A DNA stretch of 64,000 nt from Nioella nitratireducens (GTDB lineage: Bacteria > Pseudomonadota > Alphaproteobacteria > Rhodobacterales > Rhodobacteraceae): assembly GCF_001879715.1 (NCBI RefSeq), contig NZ_MNBW01000007.1, positions 186,001 through 250,000 of the forward strand. Reading direction: 5' to 3'. Position 1 is the stretch's first letter. Each line of letters begins with the position of its first letter. Below the pieces are notes generated by a model, which saw only the letters and a program-made list of their open reading frames with translations, was not told the DNA's origin and did no database searches. Made by a program: the position numbers and the translations under genes. Shown piece by piece: positions 37,419 through 47,292 of this stretch.

Positions 37419-38135
37419 ATGGGCAAGGTCATCTGCACCGGGCTCGGCCCCGGCGACCCCGATCTGATGAGCGTCCGCTCCGACCGGCTGATCCGGGGCA
37501 CCCGCCACCTTGCCTATTTCCGCAAGGCAGGCCGCAAGGGGCAGGCGCGCCAGATCGTCGAGGGGATGCTGCGCGACGACGTCACCGAACACGCGATGGA
37601 ATATCCCGTTACGACCGAGATTTCCTTCAAGGACCCGGAATACAACCGCATCCTGTCGGAATTCTACGACGACTGGACCGATCGGCTGGAAGCTCTGGCC
37701 GCGACCGATGACGTGATTGTCTTGTGCGAGGGCGACCCGTTCTTCTACGGATCGTTCATGCATCTTCATTCGCGCCTGCAAGGCCGGGTCGAGGTCGAGA
37801 TCGTGCCCGGCATCACCGGCATGTCGGGTTGCTGGACGGCGACCGACATGCCGATCACCTGGGGCGATGACGTGCTGACCGTGGCGATGGCGACCTTGCC
37901 GGAAGAGGAACTGGTGCGACGTCTGAAGGACACCGATGCCGCCGTGGTCATGAAGATCGGGCGCAACCTGCCCAAGCTGAAACGCGCGTTGCAGGCTGCG
38001 GGGCGGCTTGACGATGCGTGGCTGGTGGAACGCGGGACGATGCCGAAACAGACGGTGCAGAAGTTGACCGATTTCGCGGGCGACACGCCCTATTTCGCCA
38101 TCTGCCTGCTGCACGGCCAAGGTCGCCGGCCATGA
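37419..38135 (+). CDS. cobI: Precorrin-2 C20-methyltransferase CobI
   Basis: SAM-dependent tetrapyrrole methylase of 238 aa. The N-terminal motif is GLGPGDPDLMSVRS, ending the first strand, and the middle has LCEGDPFFYGSFM and the conserved PGITGMSG. The start at 37419 follows AAGGAG in the end of cobH. Its stop overlaps the cobJ start by ATGA. Confidence 0.95.
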   Translation: MGKVICTGLGPGDPDLMSVRSDRLIRGTRHLAYFRKAGRKGQARQIVEGMLRDDVTEHAMEYPVTTEISFKDPEYNRILSEFYDDWTDRLEALAATDDVIVLCEGDPFFYGSFMHLHSRLQGRVEVEIVPGITGMSGCWTATDMPITWGDDVLTVAMATLPEEELVRRLKDTDAAVVMKIGRNLPKLKRALQAAGRLDDAWLVERGTMPKQTVQKLTDFAGDTPYFAICLLHGQGRRP

Positions 38136-38869
38136 CCGGCTGGGTGGTGGTTGCGGGCCTTGGGCCGGGGCGCGACGGCCTGATCGTGCCCGAAGTGGCC
38201 GAGGTGCTGGCACTGGCGACCGATGTTGTGGGCTATATCCCCTATGTGCGCCGGGTGAGCCCGCGCGCGGGCCTAACCTTGCATGAAAGCGACAACCGGG
38301 TCGAACTGGACCGAGCCAGCCACGCGCTGGACATGGCCGCAGGGGGCAAGCGGGTGGTGGTCGTATCCTCCGGCGACCCCGGCGTCTTCGCCATGGCCTC
38401 GGCGGTGTTCGAAGCGCTCGAAAAAGGCCCTGCGGACTGGCTGAGCCTCGATATCCGTATATTGCCCGGCATCACCGCGATGCTTGCTGCCGCCGCCCGG
38501 ATCGGCGCGCCCTTGGGTCATGATTTCGCGGCGATCAACCTGTCGGACAATCTCAAACCTTGGGATCTGATCGAAAAACGCCTGCGGCTGGCAGGTGAGG
38601 CGGGTTTTGCCATGGCCTTTTACAACCCACGCTCCAGCGCCCGCCCGCATCAGTTTGCCCGCGCGCTGCACATCCTGCGCGAGGCCTGTGGGGAGGACAC
38701 GCTGATTTCCTTCGCCCGCGCGGTTTCGACACCAGAGGAAGAAATCAACACCGTCACGCTGGCGGAGGCGACGCCAGAGATGGCCGATATGCGCACCATG
38801 GTGATCGTCGGCAATCGCGACACGCGCCGGGTCGGGCCTTATGTCTACACCCCGAGGTCGGCGCTGTGA
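38132..38869 (+). CDS. cobJ: Precorrin-3B C17-methyltransferase CobJ
   Basis: Ring-contracting SAM methyltransferase of 245 aa. It shows GLGPGRDGLIVPE, VVSSGDPGVFAMAS and LPGITAMLAAAARIGAPLGHD, with FYNPRSSARPHQ in the C-terminal half. The start overlaps the cobI stop. Its last 25 bases overlap the end of cobK on the opposite strand, an unusual arrangement inside this operon. Confidence 0.95.
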   Translation: MTGWVVVAGLGPGRDGLIVPEVAEVLALATDVVGYIPYVRRVSPRAGLTLHESDNRVELDRASHALDMAAGGKRVVVVSSGDPGVFAMASAVFEALEKGPADWLSLDIRILPGITAMLAAAARIGAPLGHDFAAINLSDNLKPWDLIEKRLRLAGEAGFAMAFYNPRSSARPHQFARALHILREACGEDTLISFARAVSTPEEEINTVTLAEATPEMADMRTMVIVGNRDTRRVGPYVYTPRSAL

Positions 38870-39594
38870 TCCAGCCACGCCATAACCGCGTCAGCGCTGG
38901 TCAGGACACGGCGCGGCGGCACGTGGGGCCGGTCGACCAGGACCACCGGCAGGCCAAGCGCGCGGGCGGCATCAAGTTTGGCCCGCGCCCCGGCGCCACC
39001 CCCGTTCTTGGCGACGATATGGGTGATGGCGTGGCGTTCCAGAAGCTGCCGGTCGCTGGCCAGATCGAAGGGGCCACGCGCGATGACGGCCTCTGCATTC
39101 GGCAGGGGCAAGGCGGCTTTCGGCGGATCGACAAGACGCAGAAGGTAGAAATTTCCGGGCTTCACGGCAAAATCCGACACATGCTGCTTGCCGATCGCCA
39201 GGAACACCCGCGCCCCTTCGGACGGAAGAGCCGCAACCGCGCCGCCCATGTCCGCGACATGGGTCCACGCGTCGCCCTCCTCCGCATGCCAGCCAGGCCG
39301 CTCCAGCCCGACCAGCGGCACCCCCGCCTCGGCGCAGGCCGCGACCGCGTTCGTGCTCATCTGCGCGGCGAAGGGGTGGGTGGCATCGACCACATGGCTG
39401 ATCTTCTCGGCCCGCAGGTAAGCCACCAGACCCGCCACACCGCCAAAGCCCCCAACCCGCATGGGCAGGGGCTGCGCCATCGGCTTGTCGGTGCGCCCCG
39501 CGTAGGAGAAAATGGCGTCCACTCTCGCCTCGGCCAGAAGCCGGGCGAGCGCGGTGGCCTCGGTCGTGCCGCCAAGCAAAAGGACGCGTGTCAT
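38845..39594 (-). CDS. cobK: Precorrin-6A reductase CobK (antisense to the operon)
   Basis: NADPH-dependent reductase of the corrin ring, 249 aa. The N-terminal segment LLLGGTTEATALARLLAE, the VVDATHPFAAQMSTNA motif and HIVAKNGGG are typical. It is on minus between cobJ and cobL, which are on plus. Its 3' end overlaps cobJ by 25 bp. Its ATG overlaps the cobL ATG in one CATG. AAGGATCAGCC precedes its start, inside the cobL coding region. Transcription must come from a promoter within cobL. Confidence 0.93.
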   Translation of the reverse strand: MTRVLLLGGTTEATALARLLAEARVDAIFSYAGRTDKPMAQPLPMRVGGFGGVAGLVAYLRAEKISHVVDATHPFAAQMSTNAVAACAEAGVPLVGLERPGWHAEEGDAWTHVADMGGAVAALPSEGARVFLAIGKQHVSDFAVKPGNFYLLRLVDPPKAALPLPNAEAVIARGPFDLASDRQLLERHAITHIVAKNGGGAGARAKLDAARALGLPVVLVDRPHVPPRRVLTSADAVMAWLDHSADLGV

Positions 39595-40780
39595 GGCTGA
39601 TCCTTGGTTGAGCCTGATTGGTCTGGGTGAAGATGGCCTGAACGGCCTGTCGCCTGCAAGCCATGCCGCGATGGATGCGGCGGAAATCGTCTTTGGCGGG
39701 CCACGGCATCTGGAATTGGCCGGGGTCGGGGCGCGGGGCCGGGAATGGCCGGTGCCTTTTTCGGTCGAGCCGGTGCTGGCGTTGCGAGGCCATCGGGTGG
39801 CCGTTCTGGCCTCTGGCGATCCGTTCTGGCACGGCGCGGGCGGGTCGCTGTCGCGCCATCTTGCGCCCGAGGACTGGCAGGTCTTTCCCGCGCCCTCCTG
39901 CTTTTCGCTCGCGGCCGCACGGCTGGGATGGAAGATCGAGGAGACGATGTGCCTTGGCCTGCACGCCGCGCCGTTTGAACGCCTGACCCCGGTGCTGCAC
40001 GAGGGCGCGCGTATCCTGTGCACCCTGCGCGACGGGGATGCTGCGGGCGACATGGCGCGCTGGCTGACAACGCGGGGTTATGGCGCATCGCGGATGACCG
40101 TCTGCGAGGCGCTCGGCGGTCCCCGGCAGCGGCTGCGCGGAACGGTCGCCGAAAGCTACGAACTGACCGACGTGGCCCATCCGGTCGTCGTCGCCATCGA
40201 GGCGCGGGGCGCCCCCGGCCTGCCACGCGCCTCTGGCCTGGCCGATGATCTCTTCGCCAGCGACGGCCAGATCACCAAGCGGCCGGTCCGCGCGCTGACC
40301 CTCTCGGCGCTTGCCCCCCGCCCCGGCCAGCACCTGTGGGATCTCGGGGCAGGCTCTGGCTCGATCTCGGTCGAGGTTTGCCTTGCCGCCCCCGGAACCA
40401 CCGCGACCGCGCTGGAGGCCCGCGCGGACAGGGCAGCGAACATCCGCGTCAACGCCCGCGCCTTTGGCCTCGAACATCGGATCACCACGGTCGAGGGACG
40501 CAGCCCCGATGCGCTGGCCAACCTGCCCGATCCCGACATGGTCTTCGTGGGCGGCGGTGCAACAGTTGCGTTGGTGACCGCCCTTTGGAAACGGCTTACC
40601 CCCGGAACACGGCTGGTGATCAATGCTGTGACGCTGGAAACCGAGGCGCTGTTGATCGGCTATCATGGCTCCCATGGCGGGCATCTGTTGCGGGCAGACC
40701 TGGCCGAGGCCGGGCCGCTTGGTTCAATGCGAGGATGGGACCGGGCCCGCCCGGTTTTGCAGTGGACGGTGACACGATGA
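39593..40780 (+). CDS. cobL: Precorrin-6Y methyltransferase/decarboxylase CobL
   Basis: Two-domain enzyme (395 aa) that methylates C5 and C15 and decarboxylates the C12 acetate. The N-terminal CbiE-like methylase (about 1-200) has [14 protein letters not shown] and [10 protein letters not shown]. The C-terminal CbiT-like domain (about 215-395) has the SAM motif [15 protein letters not shown]. The start shares CATG with cobK, and its AAAAGGA site is inside cobK. The stop overlaps cobE by ATGA. Confidence 0.94.
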   Translation: MADPWLSLIGLGEDGLNGLSPASHAAMDAAEIVFGGPRHLELAGVGARGREWPVPFSVEPVLALRGHRVAVLASGDPFWHGAGGSLSRHLAPEDWQVFPAPSCFSLAAARLGWKIEETMCLGLHAAPFERLTPVLHEGARILCTLRDGDAAGDMARWLTTRGYGASRMTVCEALGGPRQRLRGTVAESYELTDVAHPVVVAIEARGAPGLPRASGLADDLFASDGQITKRPVRALTLSALAPRPGQHLWDLGAGSGSISVEVCLAAPGTTATALEARADRAANIRVNARAFGLEHRITTVEGRSPDALANLPDPDMVFVGGGATVALVTALWKRLTPGTRLVINAVTLETEALLIGYHGSHGGHLLRADLAEAGPLGSMRGWDRARPVLQWTVTR

Positions 40781-41145
40781 TCTGGGCCGGGATCGGACTG
40801 CGCGAGGGCGCAACGGACACCGCCTTCAACGAGGTCTTGGCTCTAGCGGGCCGTCGCCCGAATGCCTTGGCCTGCCTGACCGCAAAGGCCAGCCCGGCGC
40901 TGAAAGACTGGGCAAAGGCCGAAAGGCTTGCGCTCACTGGCCTCGTCGAACAAGACATCGCGGGCGAACAGACGCTGACCTGCTCCCCCCGGATCAAGGC
41001 GCGCTTTGCCACCGGCAGCGTCGCCGAAGCACTGGCGCTGGCCGCCGCCCGCAAGGGTGGCTACACCGCCCGCCTGATCGCCCCCCGCGTGACAAGCACC
41101 TGTGGCATGGCCACCATGGCGCTGGCAGAAAGGAAAGACCCATGA
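40777..41145 (+). CDS. cobE: Cobalamin biosynthesis protein CobE
   Basis: A 122-aa protein matching the C-terminal CobE/CbiG domain ([13 protein letters not shown] opening, then [16 protein letters not shown]). Its precise reaction is unsettled, though it belongs with the corrin ring steps between precorrin-4 and precorrin-6 in related organisms. Starts and stops overlap both neighbours as ATGA, so it is tightly coupled to cobL and cobM. Confidence 0.88.
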   Translation: MIWAGIGLREGATDTAFNEVLALAGRRPNALACLTAKASPALKDWAKAERLALTGLVEQDIAGEQTLTCSPRIKARFATGSVAEALALAAARKGGYTARLIAPRVTSTCGMATMALAERKDP

Positions 41146-41927
41146 CCGTTCATTTCATCGGCGCAGGCCCCGGTGCGGCAGACCTGATCACCATTCGGGG
41201 GCGCGATCTGATCGCCGCCTGCCCGGTCTGCCTGTATGCCGGGTCGCTGGTGCCGCAAGACTTGCTGAGCCATTGCCCCGACGGTGCGCGGATCGTGAAC
41301 ACCGCGTCCCTGTCGCTCGACGAGATCATCGACGAGATCAAGGCAGCCCACGCGACGGGCCAAGACGTGGCGCGCCTGCATTCCGGCGACCTGTCGGTCT
41401 GGTCTGCCATGGGCGAGCAACTGCGCCGCCTGCGCGCGGAAGGCATTGCATATGACGTAACCCCCGGTGTTCCCGCGTTCGCCGCCGCCGCCGCCGCGCT
41501 TGGCGCGGAACTGACCCTGCCGGGCGTCGCGCAGTCGCTGGTGCTGACCCGCACCTCGGGCCGCGCCTCGTCCATGCCTGAAGGGGAGACGTTGGAAAAC
41601 TTCGCCGCCACCGGCGCGACGCTGGCCATTCACTTGTCTGTCCACGTGCTGGAGGACGTGGTGGCCCGGCTGGCCCCCGCCTTTGGTGCTGAGTGCCCCG
41701 TTGCGGTGATCTGGCGCGCCACGTGGCCGGATCAGAAGATCGTCAAGGCCACGCTCGGCACGGTCGAAGAGGCCACCGGCGGCGAACGCGGACGCACGGC
41801 GCTGATCCTTGTGGGCCATGCGCTTGGCGCCGAGGATTTCGATGAAAGCTGCCTCTATGCGGGGGATTACGACCGCCGTTTCCGCCCCGTGGGCACTGAT
41901 CCCCGTTTCCCGGAGACCGCCGAGTGA
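41142..41927 (+). CDS. cobM: Precorrin-4 C11-methyltransferase CobM
   Basis: SAM-dependent methylase of 261 aa. It shows [54 protein letters not shown] and [14 protein letters not shown]. The start overlaps cobE. The stop overlaps the GTG start of cobB. Confidence 0.95.
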   Translation: MTVHFIGAGPGAADLITIRGRDLIAACPVCLYAGSLVPQDLLSHCPDGARIVNTASLSLDEIIDEIKAAHATGQDVARLHSGDLSVWSAMGEQLRRLRAEGIAYDVTPGVPAFAAAAAALGAELTLPGVAQSLVLTRTSGRASSMPEGETLENFAATGATLAIHLSVHVLEDVVARLAPAFGAECPVAVIWRATWPDQKIVKATLGTVEEATGGERGRTALILVGHALGAEDFDESCLYAGDYDRRFRPVGTDPRFPETAE

Positions 41928-43234
41928 TTGCGCCAGGCCTTATCATCTCGGCCCCCGCGTCCGGCACCGGCAAGACCACGCTGACGCTTGGCCTGCTGGC
42001 GGCCCTGCGGGAACGCGGACTGACGGTGCATCCCTTCAAGAGTGGCCCGGACTACATCGACCCCGGATTTCACGCCGCGGCTTCGGGGCGGGCGTCGGTA
42101 AATCTCGACACATGGGCCATGGGCGCCGAGATGATCGGCGGATTGATCGGGGCGGCCGATGACGCCGACCTGATCCTCGCCGAAGGCTCGATGGGACTGT
42201 TCGACGGGGTGATCTCGGCGGGCGAGCATGACAATGGCTCCAGCGCCAGCCTTGCCGCCTTGACGGGGTGGCCGGTCGTTCTGGTTCTCGACACGTCCGG
42301 GCAGGCGCAATCCGCCGCCGCCGTCGCCAGGGGCTTTGCCGCGATGCGGCCCGATGTGCGCTTGGCGGGCGTGGTGTTGAACCGCGTCGCCTCGCCCCGG
42401 CACGAGGCCATGCTGCGCGCCGGGATGGACGAGGCCGGTATTCCTGTTCTGGGGGCGCTGCCCCGCCAGAAGGACATCGAAATGCCGTCACGCCACCTTG
42501 GGCTGGTGCAGGCAGGCGAACAGGCCGACATGCCGCGCATTCTGGAGGCAGCGGGCCGGTTCGTGGCCGACAACGTGGATCTTGATCGCTTGCTGGCCGT
42601 GGCCGGGACAACCCGGATCGACGGACAAGACAGCGCCATCGCGCCTCCGGGACAACGCATCGCCTTGGCGCAGGACGGGGCGTTTTCCTTTGTCTATCCG
42701 CATCAACTGGACGGCTGGCGGCGCGCCGGGGCAGAAATCCTGCCCTTTTCGCCCCTGAACGACGACGCCCCCGACACCCGTGCCGACATCTGCTGGCTGC
42801 CCGGTGGCTATCCAGAACTGTATGCCGGGCCGCTGGCCGCCGCGCAGACCTTTCGCAAAGGCTTGGTTTGCTTTGCCGAAACGCGGCCCGTCCACGGCGA
42901 GTGCGGCGGCTACATGGCCATGGGAGAAGCATTGATCGACAAGGAGGGCGTGCGTCACCAGATGGCCGGATTGCTGGGGCTTGTGACCTCTTACGAGACC
43001 CGCAAGATGCATCTGGGCTATCGCCTTGCCACGCTGACAACGGACATGCCGGGCCATGCCGCGGGCACCCGGCTGCGGGGGCACGAATTCCACTATTCCA
43101 CCATCCTCGACCAACCCGATGCTCCGCTGGCGCAGGTCGTCGATGCAGGCGGGGCCGCGGTGCCCGAGACCGGATCGCGGCGGGGCCATGCTACCGGCAC
43201 GTTCTTTCACCTGATCGCGGAGGCACAGCGCTAA
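41924..43234 (+). CDS. cobB: Hydrogenobyrinic acid a,c-diamide synthase CobB
   Basis: Amidates the a and c side chains using glutamine and ATP, 436 aa. The P-loop is [15 protein letters not shown]. The C-terminal amidotransferase domain has the Cys nucleophile in [12 protein letters not shown] and a conserved GHEFHYS segment. It starts with GTG, overlapping the cobM stop as GTGA. It precedes cobA by one base. Confidence 0.94.
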   Translation: MIAPGLIISAPASGTGKTTLTLGLLAALRERGLTVHPFKSGPDYIDPGFHAAASGRASVNLDTWAMGAEMIGGLIGAADDADLILAEGSMGLFDGVISAGEHDNGSSASLAALTGWPVVLVLDTSGQAQSAAAVARGFAAMRPDVRLAGVVLNRVASPRHEAMLRAGMDEAGIPVLGALPRQKDIEMPSRHLGLVQAGEQADMPRILEAAGRFVADNVDLDRLLAVAGTTRIDGQDSAIAPPGQRIALAQDGAFSFVYPHQLDGWRRAGAEILPFSPLNDDAPDTRADICWLPGGYPELYAGPLAAAQTFRKGLVCFAETRPVHGECGGYMAMGEALIDKEGVRHQMAGLLGLVTSYETRKMHLGYRLATLTTDMPGHAAGTRLRGHEFHYSTILDQPDAPLAQVVDAGGAAVPETGSRRGHATGTFFHLIAEAQR

Positions 43235-43235
43235 C

Positions 43236-43961
43236 ATGACCGGCTTTGTCAGTTTCGTATCCTCCGGCCCGGGCGATCCCGAGTTGTTGACCCTGAAGGC
43301 CGTCGACCGGCTTGGCCGTGCCGACGCGGTTCTGTTCGATGACCTGTCCGCAGGCGCCATCCTGACCCATGCGCGCGAGGGGGCCGACCTCATTGGCGTC
43401 GGCAAGCGCGCCGGGCGCCCGTCGCCCAAGCAGGATCACGTCAGCCGATTGCTGGTCGATTATGCCCGCATCGACCAACGGGTGGTGCGGTTGAAATCCG
43501 GTGATTGCGGCATCTTCGGACGGCTGGAGGAAGAGATCACCGCGCTCCGCGCCGAGGGCATCCCCTATGAGATCGTCCCCGGCATAACCTCGGCCTCGGC
43601 CGCTGCCGCAGCGGCGGGCATTCCGCTGACCCGCCGCCTGACCGCCAGACGCGTGCAGTTCGTCACAGGCCATGACGTGACCGGCGCGCTGCCCGAGGGG
43701 CTGGACCTTGCGGCCCTTGCCGATCCCGGTGCAACCACCGTGGTCTACATGGGCAAACGCACCTTCGCGGCCCTTGTCGAGCGTCTGGTGGCAAAGGGCT
43801 TGCCCGCCGATACCCCCGCGCTCTACGCCGAATCCGTGTCTACCGAGAACCAGAACCTGACCCGCTCGACCGTAAGCGCACTTGCGATGCACCTTTCGCA
43901 CTCGGACAGCAAGATGCCGGGGTTGATCCTGTATGGGCCGCTGGCCGATGGCGATGTCTGA
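43236..43961 (+). CDS. cobA: Uroporphyrinogen-III C-methyltransferase CobA
   Basis: SUMT, 241 aa, the first committed enzyme of the corrin branch, making precorrin-2. It has SSGPGDPELLTLKAVDRL, VRLKSGDCGIFGRLEEE, VPGITSASAAAAAAGIPLT and VVYMGKRTF. It is the stand-alone short form without the CysG oxidase/chelatase domains. It overlaps the second DUF1636 gene. Confidence 0.93.
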   Translation: MTGFVSFVSSGPGDPELLTLKAVDRLGRADAVLFDDLSAGAILTHAREGADLIGVGKRAGRPSPKQDHVSRLLVDYARIDQRVVRLKSGDCGIFGRLEEEITALRAEGIPYEIVPGITSASAAAAAAGIPLTRRLTARRVQFVTGHDVTGALPEGLDLAALADPGATTVVYMGKRTFAALVERLVAKGLPADTPALYAESVSTENQNLTRSTVSALAMHLSHSDSKMPGLILYGPLADGDV

Positions 43962-44277
43962 GCTGAACCTGACCGTCTGCACCAGTTGCCCACTGGGGCA
44001 ATCGGGCTTTGCCGAACGGCTGCGTGCGGCCTTGCCCGATCGCGCTGCCGCCACGGTCAACACCGTGGAATGCATGTCTGGTTGCCCGCGTCCATCCACC
44101 CTGTCCATCCGCGCCCCCGGCAAGACCGCCTACCTGTTCGGCGACCTGACCGACGCGGACCTGCCTCTGATCCTGGCCTTCCTTCCCCTTTACGCCGACT
44201 CGCCCGATGGCAATTTCGCGGACGCCCGCGTGATCGGCGACCTCAGGCTCAAGGCGCTTGCCCGCATCCCCGGCTGA
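43954..44277 (+). CDS. DUF1636 protein, cobalamin-linked, copy 2
   Basis: A 107-aa paralogue of the protein at 30956-31342, with Cys in CTSCPLG near residue 8 and in CMSGCPRP near 42, spaced as in a thioredoxin-like ferredoxin. The ATG at 43954 (MSELNLTV) overlaps the cobA stop; an ATG six bases earlier is possible. It ends the operon ahead of the second riboswitch. The role is unknown; cobalt or Fe-S handling is likely from context. Confidence 0.8.
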   Translation: MSELNLTVCTSCPLGQSGFAERLRAALPDRAAATVNTVECMSGCPRPSTLSIRAPGKTAYLFGDLTDADLPLILAFLPLYADSPDGNFADARVIGDLRLKALARIPG

Positions 44278-44371
44278 GAGGCTGATTTTTCCCGCCCGAG
44301 GTCGTTTTCAGATGCAAGCACGCGTGTTTTGAACATTGACCCGAAAGACCCCCGGCGGGCATACTGGCGGG

Positions 44372-44579
44372 CATGTGGTGTCCCATTTGGTGCAAAGCGC
44401 CGGGACTGAAACGGGAACGGGGAACGGGCGGACCAAGTTGCGGCGCCCACAGCCCCGACCGCCCCCGCGACTGTGAGCGGCGAGCGGCCTTTCAAGATCC
44501 CACTGCCGGGGCATCCGCCTTGGTGGGAAGGGGAAAGGCTCGGCTGTGACCCGCAAGTCAGGAGACCGGCCACGGCATA
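44372..44579 (+). ncRNA. Cobalamin riboswitch 2
   Basis: Second B12 riboswitch. The core box ACCGCCCCCGCGACTGTGAG lies near 44458, a CCCACTGCCGGGG segment lies near 44502, and the B12 box AAGTCAGGAGACCGGCC is at 44555-44571. The end sequences (GCATGTGG and CCACGGCAT) can pair. It precedes the CbiM-like gene by about 47 bases, and an AGGAG ribosome site follows. It should control cobalt uptake and probably cobF. Confidence 0.92.
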
Positions 44580-44626
44580 CGAAACACCAAAAGAACCGTC
44601 GGGTGTGACGGTCAGGAGAAAACAAA

Positions 44627-45307
44627 ATGCATATCGAACCAGGCATCATCACCGGCGCTAAAATGGCGCTGAGCTATGCCACCGCAGCCGGCGCCGCAAC
44701 CTACGCAGCCAAATCCGCCCTCGACACCATCCGCGAAAGCGGCGTCGCCTCGCTGGCCGTTCGCGGTGTGATGGCCACCGGTGCCGTATTCACCTTTTTC
44801 CAATTGATGCCGCATTACGCCGTTGGCGTATCCGAGGTTCACTTTATACTTGGCTCAACCCTGCTGCTTATGCTTGGCGTCGCGCCTGCCGCCATCGGCC
44901 TCGCGCTCGGGCTGCTGGTGCAAGGGCTGTTCTTTGCACCGACCGACCTGCCGCAATATTTCGTCAACGTCACAACCCTGTTGGTGCCGCTGTTCGCTAT
45001 CGCGGCCCTTGCGCGCAAGGTCATCGCACCGGGCACACGCTATGTCGATCTGAGCTACCTTCAGGCCCTCAAGCTGTCGACGGCTTATCAGGGTGGCGTG
45101 GTGTCCTGGGTCGCGTTCTGGGTCTTCTACGGTCAGGGTTTCGGTGCCGAAACCATGGCATCCGTCCTCGCCTTTGGCGGTGCCTACATGATGGTCGTCC
45201 TGATCGAACCGCTCGCCGATCTGGCTGTTCTCGCGGCGGCCAAGTCGTTGCGTGGCCTGAAAGGCTCTGGTCTCGTCGAACCGCGCCTCTTTGCCGTAAA
45301 AGCCTGA
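44627..45307 (+). CDS. CbiM-like cobalt ECF transporter permease
   Basis: Membrane protein of 226 aa with about six hydrophobic segments, starting MHIEPG. The second-position His is the metal ligand of CbiM proteins, the substrate-binding part of cobalt ECF transporters. AGGAGAAAACAAA precedes the ATG. It follows riboswitch 2 directly. The usual partners CbiN, CbiQ and CbiO are not next to it, so it works alone or with components elsewhere. It is close to the usual size of CbiM. Confidence 0.85.
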   Translation: MHIEPGIITGAKMALSYATAAGAATYAAKSALDTIRESGVASLAVRGVMATGAVFTFFQLMPHYAVGVSEVHFILGSTLLLMLGVAPAAIGLALGLLVQGLFFAPTDLPQYFVNVTTLLVPLFAIAALARKVIAPGTRYVDLSYLQALKLSTAYQGGVVSWVAFWVFYGQGFGAETMASVLAFGGAYMMVVLIEPLADLAVLAAAKSLRGLKGSGLVEPRLFAVKA

Positions 45308-45335
45308 ATTCAGGACAGTTTCTGTTCGACTGCGC

Positions 45336-45362
45336 GGCCCCATTCGTGGGGCCGTGTTTCTT
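45336..45362 (+). terminator. Hairpin after the CbiM-like gene
   Basis: GGCCCC / GGGGCC stem with a 6-base loop, followed by GTGTTTCTTT. It is 28 bases past the CbiM-like stop and 15 bases before the cobF start. Probably a partial terminator limiting cobF. Confidence 0.55.
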
Positions 45363-45376
45363 TGAAGGACCATGAC

Positions 45377-46144
45377 ATGATCGCACTCGACCTGATCGGC
45401 ATCGGCACGGGCAACCCACGCCATCTGACGCTGCAAGCGATAGACGCGATGAATGCGGCCGACCTGATCCTGATCCCCACCAAGGGCGAGGAGAAAGACG
45501 ACCTTGCCGGTCTGCGGCGCGACATCTGTGCCCGGGTGCTGACCAATCCCGACACCAAGGTGGTCGAGTTCGCCTTGCCCGTGCGCGACCCGGCCATCAC
45601 CAACTACCGCGCCCGCGTCGAGGCTTGGCACGACACGATTGCCGCGATCTGGACCGAAACGATCCGGGCGCATCTGGGCAGTGGTGTGCGCGTCGCCTTC
45701 CTCGTCTGGGGCGACCCGTCGCTTTACGATTCCACCCTTCGGATCGCGGAACGCGTGGCCAAGGCGCTGCCCCTTGCTGTGCATGTCGTTCCGGGCATCA
45801 CCTCGATACAGGCGCTAACCGCCGCCCATGCGATCCCGCTCAACAGCATCAACGGCCCGGTGACGATCACCACCGGCCGCCAGATCCGTGACAACGGCTT
45901 CCCGCCGGGGACAGACACCGCCGTGGTGATGCTGGATGGCGAGTTGAGTTTTCGCACGCTCGACCCCGAGGGCTTGCATATCTGGTGGACGGGTTATGCC
46001 GGGATGGAGACCGAGATTTCCCTCTCCGGACCTGCGGCCTCGGTGAGCGACGCGATCGCAGAGGCGCGCGCCGCCGCCCGCGCGGCGCATGGGTGGATCA
46101 TGGACATCTACCTTTTGCGCCGGTCGTCGCCGGTGCGGGCGTGA
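45377..46144 (+). CDS. cobF: Precorrin-6A synthase (deacetylating) CobF
   Basis: Methylates C1 with loss of the acetyl group at the precorrin-5 step of the aerobic route. It is 255 aa. It shows [35 protein letters not shown] and [19 protein letters not shown]. The ATG at 45377 has AAGGA upstream. It is separated from the main cob operon by riboswitch 2 and the CbiM-like gene. It ends the cobalamin region. Confidence 0.95.
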   Translation: MIALDLIGIGTGNPRHLTLQAIDAMNAADLILIPTKGEEKDDLAGLRRDICARVLTNPDTKVVEFALPVRDPAITNYRARVEAWHDTIAAIWTETIRAHLGSGVRVAFLVWGDPSLYDSTLRIAERVAKALPLAVHVVPGITSIQALTAAHAIPLNSINGPVTITTGRQIRDNGFPPGTDTAVVMLDGELSFRTLDPEGLHIWWTGYAGMETEISLSGPAASVSDAIAEARAAARAAHGWIMDIYLLRRSSPVRA

Positions 46145-46298
46145 CCTTTGTCGCGCGCCCCTATTAAGCCCACTGGAAACCCGCTTTAAGCGCTTCGAAA
46201 TCCAGTCAAAACAATCCGCTGGCGCCGTCGGATTGGCTCTGGACGCTGCCGGAAAGCCCGCGCTAGGCTCCGCTCTAAACCCCGTACCGGAGCTTCCC

Positions 46299-47291
46299 AT
46301 GCATCTCGCCCGTTTCCCCCGTCTGCACCTCGCCCACCTGCCCACACCGCTGGAACCCATGCCCCGCCTGTCCAAGGAACTGGGGGCCGAGATATGGATC
46401 AAACGCGATGACTGCACGGGAATGAGCACCGGTGGCAACAAGACCCGCAAGCTGGAATTCCTGATGGCCGAGGCGGTCGAGATGGGTGCCGACATGGTCA
46501 TGACCCAAGGCGCCACCCAGACCAACCATGGCCGTCAGACCGCCGCCTTCGCCGCCAAGCTTGGCATGGGCTGCCATATCCTGCTGGAAGACCGCACCGG
46601 CTATAACAACGAGAACTACAACGGAAACGGGAACGTGTTGCTCGACCATCTGCACGGCGCCACGACCCAGAAATTCCCCGGCGGCACCGACATGGCGACC
46701 GAAATGGAGAAGGCCGCGGAAGCCGAACGCGCCAAGGGCAAGACCGTCTACGTCATTCCCGGTGGCGGCTCGAACCCCACGGGCGCTCTTGGCTATGTGA
46801 ACTGCGCGTTCGAGCTGGTTGGCCAAGCCAATGACCGCAGCCTCGTGATCGACCGGGTGGTGCATGCGACGGGATCGTCCGGCACGCAGGCGGGGCTTGT
46901 CACGGGCCTAAAGGCGATCAACGCTGGCATTCCGGTCCTCGGCATCGGCACCCGCGCGCCGCAGCCCAAACAGGAACAAATGGTCTACGACCTTGCTTGC
47001 CGCACGGCGGAAAAACTGGGCTGTCCCGGCGTGGTCGCGCGCGATGACGTGATGGCCAATACCGACTATGTGGGCGACGGCTATGGCCTGCCAACGGACA
47101 GCGGGTTGGAGGCAATCCGGATGTTCGCGGAGCTGGAAGGCATCCTGCTGGACCCGGTTTATTCCGGCAAGGGCGCGGCCGGGCTGATCGACCTTGCCCG
47201 AAAGGGAACGTTCAAGGATCAGCGCATCGTCTTCCTGCATACCGGCGGCGCTGTCGGCCTCTTCGGCTACGACTTCGCCTTTGGCAAGTAA
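46299..47291 (+). CDS. cuyA: L-cysteate sulfo-lyase CuyA
   Basis: PLP enzyme of the D-cysteine desulfhydrase/ACC deaminase fold, 330 aa. The PLP Lys is Lys48 in [12 protein letters not shown], the [19 protein letters not shown] segment follows, and the phosphate loop is [11 protein letters not shown]. The wording of the N-terminus and of the [21 protein letters not shown] region closely resembles the characterised CuyA of Ruegeria pomeroyi, as recalled. It would release sulfite, ammonia and pyruvate from L-cysteate. No sulfite exporter or oxidase lies nearby. D-cysteine desulfhydrase is the alternative. Confidence 0.82.
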   Translation: MHLARFPRLHLAHLPTPLEPMPRLSKELGAEIWIKRDDCTGMSTGGNKTRKLEFLMAEAVEMGADMVMTQGATQTNHGRQTAAFAAKLGMGCHILLEDRTGYNNENYNGNGNVLLDHLHGATTQKFPGGTDMATEMEKAAEAERAKGKTVYVIPGGGSNPTGALGYVNCAFELVGQANDRSLVIDRVVHATGSSGTQAGLVTGLKAINAGIPVLGIGTRAPQPKQEQMVYDLACRTAEKLGCPGVVARDDVMANTDYVGDGYGLPTDSGLEAIRMFAELEGILLDPVYSGKGAAGLIDLARKGTFKDQRIVFLHTGGAVGLFGYDFAFGK

Positions 47292-47292
47292 C

